64,000 nucleotides of DNA from Asaia platycodi JCM 25414 (GTDB taxonomy: Bacteria > Pseudomonadota > Alphaproteobacteria > Acetobacterales > Acetobacteraceae): NCBI RefSeq assembly GCF_000614545.1, contig NZ_BAKW01000020.1, positions 1 to 64,000 on the forward strand. The letters are read 5' to 3'. Positions 19,232-29,643 of this stretch are shown here, piece by piece; the first letter of the stretch is position 1; the number at the start of each line of letters is the position of its first letter. The translations under genes and the position numbers were made by a program. The notes beneath the pieces are model-generated. The model ran no database searches. It had not been told where the DNA came from and saw only the letters and a list, made by a program, of their open reading frames with translations.

Positions 19232-19751
19232 GTGGACTGTCCTTGGGTAGGCGCTTCGAGCTGGAGAAGGCGTTTATGGGAGAAGATGCGACAGCCCGGA
19301 CCGGCGCCGGGCAGTTCGCTTATGTGGCGAAAACGCACCACAACAACTCGTTATCTCGGGAAATGTAACAGGACAGGGGCCGCCCGGAGCGCAGACGAGA
19401 GCGCTGCTGCTCGATATTCGGGGGGAGCGCTTCAGGTGTCAGCCCAGACATGGTTCGCATGGCTTTTGTCGATCCGGTTCGTCGCGTGTCACTCGATCGG
19501 GAATGCACGGTCGCAGGCTGTCATTCTTTCCTTAAATTAACAAGGAAATGACATGGATGTAACATGAATGTGTTAACCATGACATAAGAGCGCTGTCGCG
19601 ACGTTTTCATCTCGGTTTTTCGGCAGTAGAGTTTCTGTAACAATCCATACATTCTGTAGTGCTTTGGCCCTCGTTCTCCTTATTCTTCTTGGTAGAAAGT
19701 GGTCATAGGCATCGTTCTTGATGTCTTCGCAAATACAGGAAGATGACGAGT
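19232..19751. other. Intergenic region between divergent periplasmic protein genes
   Basis: About 520 bases with no supportable gene. Its right half is AT-richer and holds a group of inverted repeats (described separately). It should contain the promoters of the minus-strand sugar-binding protein and of the plus-strand Spy-like protein. Confidence 0.5.
19527..19585. promoter_or_regulatory. Cluster of inverted repeats, possible operators
   Basis: TTTCCTT-aaattaac-AAGGAAA (19527-19548) is a perfect 7-base inverted repeat with an AT loop. It is followed by ATGACATGG (19548-19556) and CCATGACAT (19577-19585), a 9-base inverted repeat with one mismatch around a TGTAACATGAATGTGTTAA core. Such nested dyads in a divergent intergenic region suggest repressor binding or overlapping promoters. 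No regulator can be named. Confidence 0.35.
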
Positions 19752-20293
19752 ATGATCTCGAAGAAGACTTTCAGCATGCTGGCTCTGGCAGCCGCGCCGT
19801 CTTTCATGGCGCTGGCCTACGCCCATGCCCCAATGCCGCTCCCGCCCGGACCTGTGGCGCCTCCGGGCCATATGGGGATGGGGCCGATGATGCCGCCCCC
19901 GCTGATGAGCATGCTCCATGGCGTCGATCTGACGAAAGAGCAGCGTGACAAGATTCATGCGCTGATGCACGGCCATCGTACCGAGCGTCGTGAAGCCATG
20001 CACCAGCGTTTCGACCTCGATCAGAAGATCGGCGCTCTGTTGATGGCCAAGGGGCCTGTCGACAAGACCAAACTCGACGCACTGGTCAAGCAGAAGGAAG
20101 CGCTCAATGCGAAGGATGAGGAGGCGATGGCGGTCGACGCTGTTGCAATCCATGATATCCTGACGCCCGAGCAACTCGACAAGGCCCGCACGACTCAGGA
20201 AAAGCTCGACGCGCTCGAAGGCAGATCCGTGACCTTCTGCGCCCGCCTCACGCCAAGGGCGATGCAGACAAGGATGAAGCTGACGCCCCCTAA
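19752..20293 (+). CDS. Spy/CpxP-like periplasmic LTXXQ protein, frameshift near the C-terminus
   Basis: About 180 residues. A Sec signal peptide (KKTFSMLALAAAPSFMALAYA) is followed by a Pro/Met/His-rich stretch (HAPMPLPPGPVAPPGHMGMG) and then helices with two LTXXQ motifs (LTKEQRDKIHAL and LTPEQLDKA). This is the pattern of Spy/CpxP-type periplasmic chaperones and heavy-metal sensors. I chose ATG 19752 because AGGAAG lies 9 bases upstream. The open frame runs to 20318, but the last 30 residues lose helical character. One base restored near 20222 gives QIRDLLRPPHAKGDADKDEA and a stop at 20293. The Met/His-rich segment could bind copper or other metals; that is inference. Confidence 0.7.
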
Positions 20294-20402
20294 TCGAGCG
20301 TTGCGCCTCATTTGCTGACGGATCGGGCAGCTACAGGCTCGGGCGCCGCTTTTATCTTGACTTTGCGCGCCTACCCCTTTAGCTGCCTGACCAGATTTGA
20401 AA

Positions 20403-20445
20403 CGCCACCTCGCGAAGGCTCGCGCAGTGGCGTCTTTCTGTTGCT
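20403..20445 (+). terminator. Rho-independent terminator upstream of ffh
   Basis: CGCCAC...GTGGCG encloses an inner CGCGA-aggc-TCGCG stem and is followed by TCTTTCTGTTGCTT. It would end transcription of the Spy-like gene 110 bases upstream and isolate the ffh operon, although the ffh GTG start is only 15 bases beyond. Confidence 0.6.
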
Positions 20446-20459
20446 TATAAGGGTTCCAC

Positions 20460-21857
20460 GTGTTCGACACGCTTTCTGGCAAACTTTCCGGTGTATTTGA
20501 GGGTCTGTCCAAGCGCGGCAGGCTGTCCGAGGTGGATGTTGCCGAAGCGATGCGCGAAGTGCGTCTGGCCATGCTGGATGCCGACGTGGCGCTGCCCGTC
20601 GTGCGCGACTTCGTCAACAAGGTGAAGGAAAAGGCCGTCGGAACGGAGGTGCTGGAAAGCATTTCTCCCGGTCAGGCGGTCGCGAAGATCGTCAATGATG
20701 CCCTGATCGAGGCTCTTGGCGGCGCTGGCAATGTGCCGCTCAATCTCGCCGCTGTGGCGCCTGTTCCTGTGCTGATGGTCGGTCTGCAGGGTTCGGGCAA
20801 GACCACGACCTCCGGCAAGATCGCCCTTCGCCTCCTTACCCGCGAGCGCAAGCGTGTGCTCCTGGCCTCGCTCGACGTTCAGCGTCCTGCGGCTCAGTTG
20901 CAGCTCCAGCAGCTGGCCGAGCGTGTTGGCGTTGGTTCGCTGCCGATCATTGCCGGTCAGCAGCCTGTCGAGATCGCCAAGCGTGCGCTCGAAACCGGGC
21001 GTCGCGAAGGCTATGACGTCGTCATTCTCGATACGGCAGGTCGTCTGTCGATCGATGAAGCCCTGATGCAGGAAGTGCGCGACGTGCGCGATGCGACCAC
21101 CCCGGTCGAGACGCTGCTCGTGGTCGATGCCATGACCGGTCAGGATGCCGTGAATACGGCACAGCGCTTCAATGAGGCTGTGGGAATCACCGGTGTCGTC
21201 ATGACCCGTATGGATGGCGATGCACGTGGTGGTGCGGCGCTGTCGATGCGTGCCATTACAGGCGCGCCGATTAAGCTCGTCGGTCTGGGCGAAAAGCTCG
21301 AAGCCCTCGACGATTTCTATCCCGAGCGTGTGGCCGGTCGTATTCTCGGCCTCGGCGACATTGCCGGGCTGGTCGAGAAGGCCAGCGAGGCGCTCGACCA
21401 TGAAGAGAGCGAACGCGTCGCCAAGAAGATGATGGCGGGCAAGTTCGATCTCGACGATTATGCCTCGCAGCTGCGTCAGATCGGCAAGATGGGCTCGATT
21501 TCGGGCATCGTCGGCATGCTGCCCGGCATGGGCAAGCTGAAGGAAAAGCTGGGCGATCAGGATCTCGATACCTCGATCTTCAAGCGCCATCAGGCCATTA
21601 TTTCTTCAATGACCAAGGATGAGCGCAAGACGCCCGCCATGATCAAGGCCTCCCGCAAGAAGCGTATCGCTGCCGGTTCCGGCACGACCGTGCAGGAGGT
21701 TAACAAGTTGCTCAAGCAGTTTGACGACATGTCCACCATCATGAAGCGCATCAGCAAGATGGGCCTCGGTGGCATGAAGCAGATGCTTTCCGGTCTCATG
21801 TCGGGCGGTGCTCCCGGCGGGCGGCCCGGCGGTGGCTTTGGCGGCCCGCGCCGCTAA
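20460..21857 (+). CDS. ffh: Signal recognition particle protein Ffh
   Basis: The 465-residue SRP54-type GTPase that targets nascent membrane and secreted proteins. The NG domain has the P-loop GLQGSGKTTTSGK, DTAGRL (G3) and TRMDGDARGG (G4). The methionine-rich M domain (KMMAGKFDLDDYASQLRQI, MLPGMGKLKEKLG) ends in a Gly/Pro/Arg tail. The start is GTG 20460 (reads as MFDTLSGKLSGVF), the family N-terminus. The frame is intact. It begins the block ffh-rpsP-rimM-trmD-rplS, all plus strand. Confidence 0.97.
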   Translation: MFDTLSGKLSGVFEGLSKRGRLSEVDVAEAMREVRLAMLDADVALPVVRDFVNKVKEKAVGTEVLESISPGQAVAKIVNDALIEALGGAGNVPLNLAAVAPVPVLMVGLQGSGKTTTSGKIALRLLTRERKRVLLASLDVQRPAAQLQLQQLAERVGVGSLPIIAGQQPVEIAKRALETGRREGYDVVILDTAGRLSIDEALMQEVRDVRDATTPVETLLVVDAMTGQDAVNTAQRFNEAVGITGVVMTRMDGDARGGAALSMRAITGAPIKLVGLGEKLEALDDFYPERVAGRILGLGDIAGLVEKASEALDHEESERVAKKMMAGKFDLDDYASQLRQIGKMGSISGIVGMLPGMGKLKEKLGDQDLDTSIFKRHQAIISSMTKDERKTPAMIKASRKKRIAAGSGTTVQEVNKLLKQFDDMSTIMKRISKMGLGGMKQMLSGLMSGGAPGGRPGGGFGGPRR

Positions 21858-21907
21858 CCCCATCCGGCATGAATTCACATAGTTTTCGATACCCTGGAGT
21901 TTAAAAA

Positions 21908-22243
21908 ATGAGCGTTAAGATCCGCCTTTCGCGTGCAGGTGCCAAGAAGCGTCCGTACTACCACATCGTGATTTCAGACAGCCGCAGCCCGCGCGATGGC
22001 CGCTTCATCGAGAAGGTTGGCGCGTACAACCCGATGCTGCCTTCGGACCACGCCGACCGCATCCGTCTGAACGACGAGCGCATCAAGCACTGGCTGTCGA
22101 ACGGCGCGCAGGCGACCGATCGTGTTGCTCGTTTCCTCGGCAATGCCGGCCTGATCGAGAAGCCCGTTTACAACGAGCAGCCCAAGCAGTCCGCGCCGAA
22201 GAAGCGCGCTCAGGAGCGTGCAGCCGCCAAGGCCGCAGCCTGA
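21908..22243 (+). CDS. rpsP: 30S ribosomal protein S16
   Basis: 111 residues: [20 protein letters not shown], then [18 protein letters not shown], both diagnostic of S16. The family core is about 80 residues; the remainder is a Lys/Ala-rich tail ([16 protein letters not shown]) common in alphaproteobacteria. CTGGAG lies upstream of the ATG. The frame is intact. It is a small-subunit assembly protein in the usual order before rimM. Confidence 0.97.
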   Translation: MSVKIRLSRAGAKKRPYYHIVISDSRSPRDGRFIEKVGAYNPMLPSDHADRIRLNDERIKHWLSNGAQATDRVARFLGNAGLIEKPVYNEQPKQSAPKKRAQERAAAKAAA

Positions 22244-22274
22244 GCCATAAACCAGGAATAGGCTTCAGCACTCC

Positions 22275-22832
22275 ATGACATCCGGCACCGCCTCGAGGAA
22301 TATTCTTGTTGCGACTGTGGGCAGGCCCCACGGCGTGCGGGGGCTCGTGCATCTTTTCGCGGCAACCGACGATCCGGCTTCGGTCGAGGAAATCGGCGTG
22401 CTGCGCGATGAGAAGGGCAGCGTCTGGCGTGCGGAATGGCAGGGTCATGGCATCGCGCGTCTGTACGACGCGTCGGGCCGCGCCATCACCGACCGTGACG
22501 AAGCCGCGCGTCTCGTCAATCTCAAGCTGTATGTCGAGCGGGATAGCCTGCCCGAAGCGGATGAGGACGAGTTCTATCATGCCGATCTGATCGGTCTGCG
22601 TGCCGAAACCCGCGAGGGCAAGGTGCTGGGAACGATCGCAATCGTTCATGATTACGGCGCGGGGGTGAGTCTGGAAATTACCGGGGGCGGGCAGGATCTG
22701 ATTGTGCCGTTCACCCAGGCCTGCGTGCCCGAGATCGATGTCGGTCTGGGCAGGGTCATCGTCGAGCCACCTCATGAGGTGGAAGTCGAGGGCGATCTGT
22801 CGGGCAAGGATGATGTAGCGGTGCGTTCATGA
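22275..22832 (+). CDS. rimM: Ribosome maturation factor RimM
   Basis: 185 residues. The N-terminal RimM barrel begins with [24 protein letters not shown]-barrel follows, with [14 protein letters not shown] and [12 protein letters not shown]. It helps mature the 16S 3' domain and binds S19. Its stop overlaps the trmD start by 4 bases, so translation is coupled. The frame is intact. Confidence 0.95.
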   Translation: MTSGTASRNILVATVGRPHGVRGLVHLFAATDDPASVEEIGVLRDEKGSVWRAEWQGHGIARLYDASGRAITDRDEAARLVNLKLYVERDSLPEADEDEFYHADLIGLRAETREGKVLGTIAIVHDYGAGVSLEITGGGQDLIVPFTQACVPEIDVGLGRVIVEPPHEVEVEGDLSGKDDVAVRS

Positions 22833-23529
22833 CCTGGCGCGCAGATATTCTCACTCTGTTTCCGGACATGTTTCCGGGGCCGCTCGGGTTTTCCCTGGCG
22901 GGGCGGGCGCTTGAAGAGGGCGTCTGGTCGATGGGTGTGCATGATCTGCGCGGTTTCGGTCGCGGGCGCCATCGCGCCGTAGACGACACGCCTTTCGGTG
23001 GCGGGGCGGGAATGGTGCTTCGGCTGATGTGGTCGCCGAGGCGCTGGACTCGATTGCCGTCGAGGGCCGTCCGATCATCTATCCCACGCCACGCGGCGCG
23101 CGTCTGACGCAGGCGCAGTCTCGTGAACTTGCCTCTGGCGATGGTGTGGTGGTGCTGTGCGGGCGCTTCGAGGGTGTCGATGAGCGGGTTCTGGCGCGAC
23201 GCGATGTCGTCGAGATCTCGCTTGGCGATTTCGTGCTGTCCGGTGGGGAGATCCCCGCCTATGCGCTGCTCGATTCCTGCGTGCGCCTTCTGCCCGGCGT
23301 GATGGGTTCGGAGCTGAGCGATGCCGAAGAGAGCTTCGGTGACGGTCTGCTCGAATACCCGCACTACACCAAGCCCGCCTCGTGGGAGGGCATGGATGTG
23401 CCGCCGGTTCTGCTTTCAGGGCATCATGCAGCGATAGCGGCATGGCGTCACGAACAGGCATGCCAGACGACCCAGGTCAGACGCCCCGATCTCTGGGCGG
23501 CTTATGCTGAAGCCAAGATTAACAGATAA
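22829..23529 (+). CDS. trmD: tRNA (guanine-37-N1)-methyltransferase, frameshifted
   Basis: About 233 residues. TrmD methylates G37 of tRNAs with a G36 and is a SPOUT-fold enzyme. [32 protein letters not shown], the knot region [20 protein letters not shown] and [12 protein letters not shown] are all present. The frame breaks near 23024: CGGCTGATG should read CGGCCTGATG, which restores [13 protein letters not shown]. This gene is essential in most bacteria, so the lost base is best explained as a sequence error. It overlaps rimM upstream; rplS follows after 25 bases. Confidence 0.92.
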
Positions 23530-23554
23530 ATTTTCGTATTCTCGGAGAAGTAAC

Positions 23555-23934
23555 ATGAACATTGTCCAGCAGTATGAGGCGCGCGAAATCGAGCGTCTGA
23601 CCGCCGCCCGTCCGGTTCCGGAATTCCAGGCCGGTGACACCGTGCGCGTTGGCGTGCGCGTTGTCGAAGGCACGCGTGAGCGCGTTCAGGCTTACGAAGC
23701 GTTGTGATTGCCCGTTCCAACAAGGGCCTGAACAGCAACTTCACGGTTCGCAAGATTTCGAACGGTGAAGGCGTGGAGCGTATCTTCCCGCTGTACTCCC
23801 CCAGCATCGCCGAGATCGCTGTTGTCCGTCGCGGCAAGGTGCGTCGTGCAAAGCTGTATTATCTGCGTGAGCGTAGCGGTAAGTCGGCACGTATTGCCGA
23901 GCGTCCCCGTGACACTGTGAAGACGGCTTCCTAA
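23555..23934 (+). CDS. rplS: 50S ribosomal protein L19, frameshifted
   Basis: About 126 residues. The N-terminal part [18 protein letters not shown] is followed by [20 protein letters not shown]. The second part is [18 protein letters not shown] with [13 protein letters not shown] and [17 protein letters not shown] single base is missing near 23701 (GAAGCG for GAAGGCG), splitting the protein at RVQAYEGVVIARS. L19 lies at the subunit interface and is indispensable, so this is strong evidence for a sequencing deletion. GGAGAAG precedes the ATG at 23555. Confidence 0.95.
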
Positions 23935-23977
23935 GTTAAGGTCAGCCCAAACAGGCTTATGAAATAAGGAGAGTGTA

Positions 23978-25376
23978 GTGGCCCGAACCCTGTTCGATAA
24001 AATCTGGGATGACCATGTGGTCGAACGCCTCCCGGACGGCACCTGCATTCTCTACATAGACCGTCACCTTCTACACGAGGTGACAAGCCCTCAGGCTTTC
24101 GAAGGCCTGAGGATCTCCGGGCGTCGTTTGCGTCGCCCCGATGCGACGGTTGCTGTGGTCGATCACAACGTGCCGACCTCCGACCGCTCGCTGCCGATCG
24201 AGGAGCCGGAATCCCGGCTCCAGATCGAGACGCTCGAAAAGAATGTCGCCGAGTTTGGCGTTCCCTATTTCAAGCTGCGCTCGAAAGACCAGGGGATCGT
24301 GCATGTGGTAGGCCCTGAACAGGGCATATCCCTGCCAGGCATGACCATTGTCTGCGGTGACAGCCATACCTCGACTCACGGCGCGATGGGGGCTCTGGCC
24401 TTCGGTATCGGCACGTCAGAGGTCGAGCATGTCATGGCGACGCAGACCCTGCTGCAGAAGCCTGCGAAAAACATGCGCATTACGGTTTCGGGGCAGGTTG
24501 GTCCCGGCGTGACGGCGAAAGACATCATGCTGGCGATTATCGGCAAGATCGGCACCGCTGGCGGCACCGGCCATGTCATGGAATTTGCTGGCGATGCCAT
24601 TCGCGCTCTCGACATGGCAGGGCGCATGACGCTGTGCAACATGTCGATCGAGGCGGGTGCGCGCGCCGGTCTGGTTGCACCCGATGAGACGACTTTCGCC
24701 TATGTCGAAGGGCGCCGCTTTGCCCCCAAGGGTGAGGATTTCGAAAAAGCCTGCGCTTACTGGCGCACGCTGGCGACCGATGAAGGCGCGGTGTTTGACA
24801 CCGAAGTCACGCTCGAAGCCGCCGAGATCCAGCCGAATCTCACCTGGGGTACGAGCCCTGAAGACGTGATTGCGATCAATGGTATTGTGCCCGATCCGGC
24901 GCAGTTCAACGATCCGGCGCGTGCCCGCCAGGTGCAGCGTATGCTCGATTACATGGGGCTTGAGGCCGGTCAGAAGATCGCGGGTACCAGGATCGACGTG
25001 GCATTCATCGGCTCCTGCACCAATAGCCGTATCGAAGATTTGCGGGCTGCCGCGGCGGTTGCCAAGGGGCGTCATGTGGCGCCCGGTGTGCGAGCATGGT
25101 GGTGCCGGGCTCGGGCAATGTGAAAGCGGCTGCGAGGCAGAGGGGCTGGATCTGATTTTCCGTGAGGCCGGGTTCGAATGGCGTGAAGCCGGGTGTTCGA
25201 TGTGCCTTGGCATGAACCCCGACAAGCTGACCTCCGGCCAGCGTTGCGCCTCGACGTCCAACCGTAATTTCGAGGGCCGTCAGGGACCCGGTGGACGTAC
25301 CCATCTCTGCTCGCCCGCCATGGCGGCGGCGGCGGCGGTTTCGGGCTGCTTTGTCGATGTGCGGGAGATGGCATGA
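23978..25376 (+). CDS. leuC: 3-isopropylmalate dehydratase large subunit, two frameshifts
   Basis: About 467 residues. LeuC with LeuD isomerises 2-isopropylmalate to 3-isopropylmalate in leucine biosynthesis. The [4Fe-4S] ligand segments are visible: [25 protein letters not shown] and [15 protein letters not shown] start 23978 has AAGGAGAG upstream. Two one-base losses 35 bases apart (near 25097 and 25131) disrupt [20 protein letters not shown] and then [15 protein letters not shown]. Both are restored by reading through the third frame. It overlaps leuD by 4 bases. Confidence 0.93.
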
Positions 25377-26008
25377 TGGACAAGTTCACGACACTCACGG
25401 CCATTGCGGCACCGATGCCGGTCGAGAATATCGACACGGATCAGATCATCCCGGCACGTTTCCTCAAGACCATTCAGCGCAGCGGTCTGGGTAAGAGCGC
25501 TTTTGCCGCGCAGCGCTATCATGACGACGGGTCGGAGAAGCCCGATTTCGTGCTCAATCGCGAGCCCTATCGCAAGGCCGAAATCCTGATCACGCTCGAT
25601 AATCTTGGCTGCGGGTCGTCTCGCGAACATGCGCCCTGGGCGCTGCTGGATTTCGGTATTCGCTGCGTGATAGCGCCGAGCTTTGCCGATATCTTTTTCA
25701 ATAACTGCTTCAAGAACGGCATTCTGCCGATCCGCCTGCCGCGCGAGATCTGTGAGTCGCTCATGGAAGACGCGCAGATGGGGGCGAATGCCCGCATCAC
25801 CATCGATCTGGAAAACCAGATCGTGCAGCGTCCCGATGGCAGCACTATTGCGTTCGAGGTCGATAATTTTCGCAAACATATGCTGATCGAGGGGCTCGAC
25901 GATATCGGGCAGACGCTTCAGCACGACAGCGCGATACAATCCTTCGAGCAGAAGCGTCAGAGAGACGAATCCTGGCGCCCCACTATTGTGATGGAGACGG
26001 TTTCGTGA
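25373..26008 (+). CDS. leuD: 3-isopropylmalate dehydratase small subunit
   Basis: 211 residues: [20 protein letters not shown] at the N-terminus, the swivel-domain motif [19 protein letters not shown] and [17 protein letters not shown]. It completes the isopropylmalate isomerase with LeuC. The start (ATG 25373 or 25376) overlaps the leuC stop and its stop overlaps the leuB GTG by 4 bases, so leuC-leuD-leuB are tightly coupled. The frame is intact. Confidence 0.96.
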   Translation: MMDKFTTLTAIAAPMPVENIDTDQIIPARFLKTIQRSGLGKSAFAAQRYHDDGSEKPDFVLNREPYRKAEILITLDNLGCGSSREHAPWALLDFGIRCVIAPSFADIFFNNCFKNGILPIRLPREICESLMEDAQMGANARITIDLENQIVQRPDGSTIAFEVDNFRKHMLIEGLDDIGQTLQHDSAIQSFEQKRQRDESWRPTIVMETVS

Positions 26009-27113
26009 GCCAGGCCACCAAGCTACTCGTTCTTCCCGGCGACGGGATCGGCCCCGAAGTCATGCGTGAGGTCGTCAGGATCGTGCGCTGGCTCGGTGAG
26101 GCCAAGGGGCTTGCTCTCGAATTGACGGAAGAACTGGTCGGTGGTGCGTCTCTCGCCGCTCATGGCGTGCCGCTGCGCCCCGAGGTGGTCGCACTCGCCA
26201 AGGAAGCCGATGCTGTGCTGTTTGGTTCGGTAGGCGATCCGAAATGGAGCCATGTCTCGTTCGACAAGCGCCCTGAAGCCGCCATTCTAGCTTGCGTCAG
26301 GAGCTCGAACTCTTTGCCAATCTGCGCCCCGCGCAGGTTTTTGCGCCGCTGGTCGATGCGTCCTCGCTGAAGCCGGAGCTGGTGGCCGGGCTCGATATCA
26401 TGATCGTGCGCGAGACGGTTGGTGGCATCTATTTCGGCGAGCCGCGCGGTATCGAAACACTGCCCGATGGGTCGCAGCGCGGCATCAATACCGAAGTCTA
26501 CACGACGTCCGAAATCGAGCGTGTGGCCCGTGTGGCGTTCGAGCTTGCCCGTTTGCGCGGTAACCATGTCTGCTCGGTCGAGAAGTGCAACGTGATGGAG
26601 AGCGGTTTGCTGTGGAAGCAGGTCGTGACCGCCTTGCATGAGCGCGAATACAGCGATGTCACGTTGAGCCATATGCTGGCGGATAACTGCGCCATGCAGC
26701 TCGTGCGCAATCCCAAGCAGTTCGACGTCATCGTGACGGGCAATCTGTTCGGCGATCTGCTGTCCGATCTGGCTTCGATGCTGACCGGCTCGCTGGGCAT
26801 GCTGCCCTCGGCCACGCTTGGCCCGGTGCAGGAGAATGGCAAGCGCCATGCGCTCTATGAGCCGATCCATGGTTCGGCGCCCGATATTGCCGGGCAGGGC
26901 ATCGCCAACCCGCTGGCACAGATCCTCTCTTTCGCCATGCTGCTGCGCTATTCTCTCAAGCGTGAGGAAGAGGCGGCTCTCGTCGAGAAAGCTGTCTCGA
27001 ACGTGCTGTCGAGCGGCTTGCGTACAGCCGATATCATGTCCGAAGGTATGAAGCGCGTTGGCACCGAGGAAATGGGTGCCGCCGTTCTTCAGGAAATGCA
27101 GAAGCTGGCCTGA
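26005..27113 (+). CDS. leuB: 3-isopropylmalate dehydrogenase, frameshifted
   Basis: About 369 residues. LeuB oxidatively decarboxylates 3-isopropylmalate. Present are [27 protein letters not shown], the substrate-binding [10 protein letters not shown] and the NAD-site [19 protein letters not shown]. The start is GTG 26005. One base is missing near 26290; restoring it gives [17 protein letters not shown]. The rest of the frame is intact to 27113. It is followed 19 bases later by an aminotransferase gene with its own GGAGGAAG site. Confidence 0.94.
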
Positions 27114-27132
27114 GAGCCAGCCGGAGGAAGAT

Positions 27133-28332
<1,200 letters not shown>

Positions 28333-28342
28333 GAACCTAATC

Positions 28343-29548
28343 ATGAGCTTTCGTCTGGCACAGCGTCTTCAAGGGCTGCCGCAGCCCGCAACGATCGCAA
28401 TGTCGGCGAAAGCTCGGGCGCTGAAAGCGCAGGGTGTCGACGTCATTTCTCTGGCGCTGGGCGAGCCGGATTTTCCCTCACCGCCTGAGGCTGTCGAGGC
28501 GGCCTATCAGGCCGGTCTGCGTGGCGATACCAAATATCCGCCCGTGGGCGGACAGCCTGTGCTCAAGACCGCGGTTGTGAAGAAATTCCGCGATGAAAAC
28601 GGTCTGAACTACGCGCCCGAAGAAATTCTGATCGGCAATGGCGGCAAGCAGCTCATCTATAATGCGTTTGCTGCGACCATCGATCCGGGTGATGAGGTCA
28701 TCGTGCCCGCGCCGTATTGGGTGAGTTATCCGATCATCGCGCAGATGTTGGGGGGCGTGCCTGTGGCGGTGACCTGTCACGAAGAGGACAGGTTTCGTCT
28801 CAAGGCCGAGGCGCTGCGCGCTTCCATCACTTCGCGCACGCGATGGCTCGTCCTCAATTTCCCGAATAATCCGAGCGGCGCCATTCTGGAGCGCGACGAT
28901 CTCGAGGCGATTGCTGCCGTGCTGCGCGAGGCGCCGCATGTTTTGGTCATGGCAGACGAGATTTACGAGCATCTGACGTTTGACGGCAAAACCCATGCCT
29001 CTCTGGCCAGTGTCGCGCCCGATCTCAAGGACCGTATTCTGACGATCAACGGCATGGCCAAGGCCTATGCCATGACAGGCTGGCGTGTCGGCTTCTGCGG
29101 TGGTCCGGCGCCACTGATCAAGGCCATGACCAGCATCCAGAGCAATGCGACATCGGGCATCTGCACTTTGGCTCAGGCCGGGGCTGTTGCGGCGCTTGCG
29201 ACATCGCCAGCCGGTCGTGACGCCATGCGCGATGTGTATCAGTCGCGCCGTGACCTTGTGGTGTCGAAACTGCGCGCCATGCCGCATGTGACCTGCGCCA
29301 CGCCCGAGGGAGCATTCTACGCCTTCCCCGGTATCAGCGGTGCAGTGGGCAAAACGAGTGCCGCAGGGCGCGTAATCGTCGATGATGTTGCTTTTGCCGA
29401 AGCCCTGCTCGAAGAGGCGCATGTGAGTGTCGTACCGGGGAGCGCCTTCGGTCAGTCGGGCCATATACGCCTGTCTGTCGCGGCTTCGGACGCGCTTCTG
29501 ATCGAGGCTTGCGCAAAGCTCGAGCGGTTCCTTCTGGCGCTTGTCTGA
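28343..29548 (+). CDS. Aspartate-type aminotransferase
   Basis: 401 residues, intact. Fold type I PLP enzyme with SLALGEPDFPSPPEAVEAAY, VPAPYWVSYPIIAQML, NFPNNPSGAIL, the Schiff-base Lys in [16 protein letters not shown] and the C-terminal substrate-carboxylate Arg in GHIRLSVA. Unlike its upstream paralogue it has Ala in place of Ser before the catalytic Lys. The 10-base gap to the upstream gene suggests co-transcription. Tandem copies of this enzyme imply duplication with possibly split substrates (aspartate versus prephenate or another 2-oxo acid). Confidence 0.9.
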   Translation: MSFRLAQRLQGLPQPATIAMSAKARALKAQGVDVISLALGEPDFPSPPEAVEAAYQAGLRGDTKYPPVGGQPVLKTAVVKKFRDENGLNYAPEEILIGNGGKQLIYNAFAATIDPGDEVIVPAPYWVSYPIIAQMLGGVPVAVTCHEEDRFRLKAEALRASITSRTRWLVLNFPNNPSGAILERDDLEAIAAVLREAPHVLVMADEIYEHLTFDGKTHASLASVAPDLKDRILTINGMAKAYAMTGWRVGFCGGPAPLIKAMTSIQSNATSGICTLAQAGAVAALATSPAGRDAMRDVYQSRRDLVVSKLRAMPHVTCATPEGAFYAFPGISGAVGKTSAAGRVIVDDVAFAEALLEEAHVSVVPGSAFGQSGHIRLSVAASDALLIEACAKLERFLLALV

Positions 29549-29643
29549 CGGAATCGCGCCTGATTGAAAGGGACGAACCAGGCAAGGCCGGGTTGACCGA
29601 GGCTTGACTGGACGAAGCCGGGCCGGAATGCGACCATGAGCGC

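Noticed and set aside
19232..19540. Open frame of 102 codons on the plus strand
   Set aside because: It lies in the divergent promoter region, has no ribosome site or recognisable family and has a biased, Arg/Ser-rich composition typical of chance frames in GC-rich DNA.
20460..20462. A later ATG as ffh start
   Set aside because: No ATG lies before the conserved N-terminal helix FDTLSGKLSGVF; the GTG at 20460 fits the family start.
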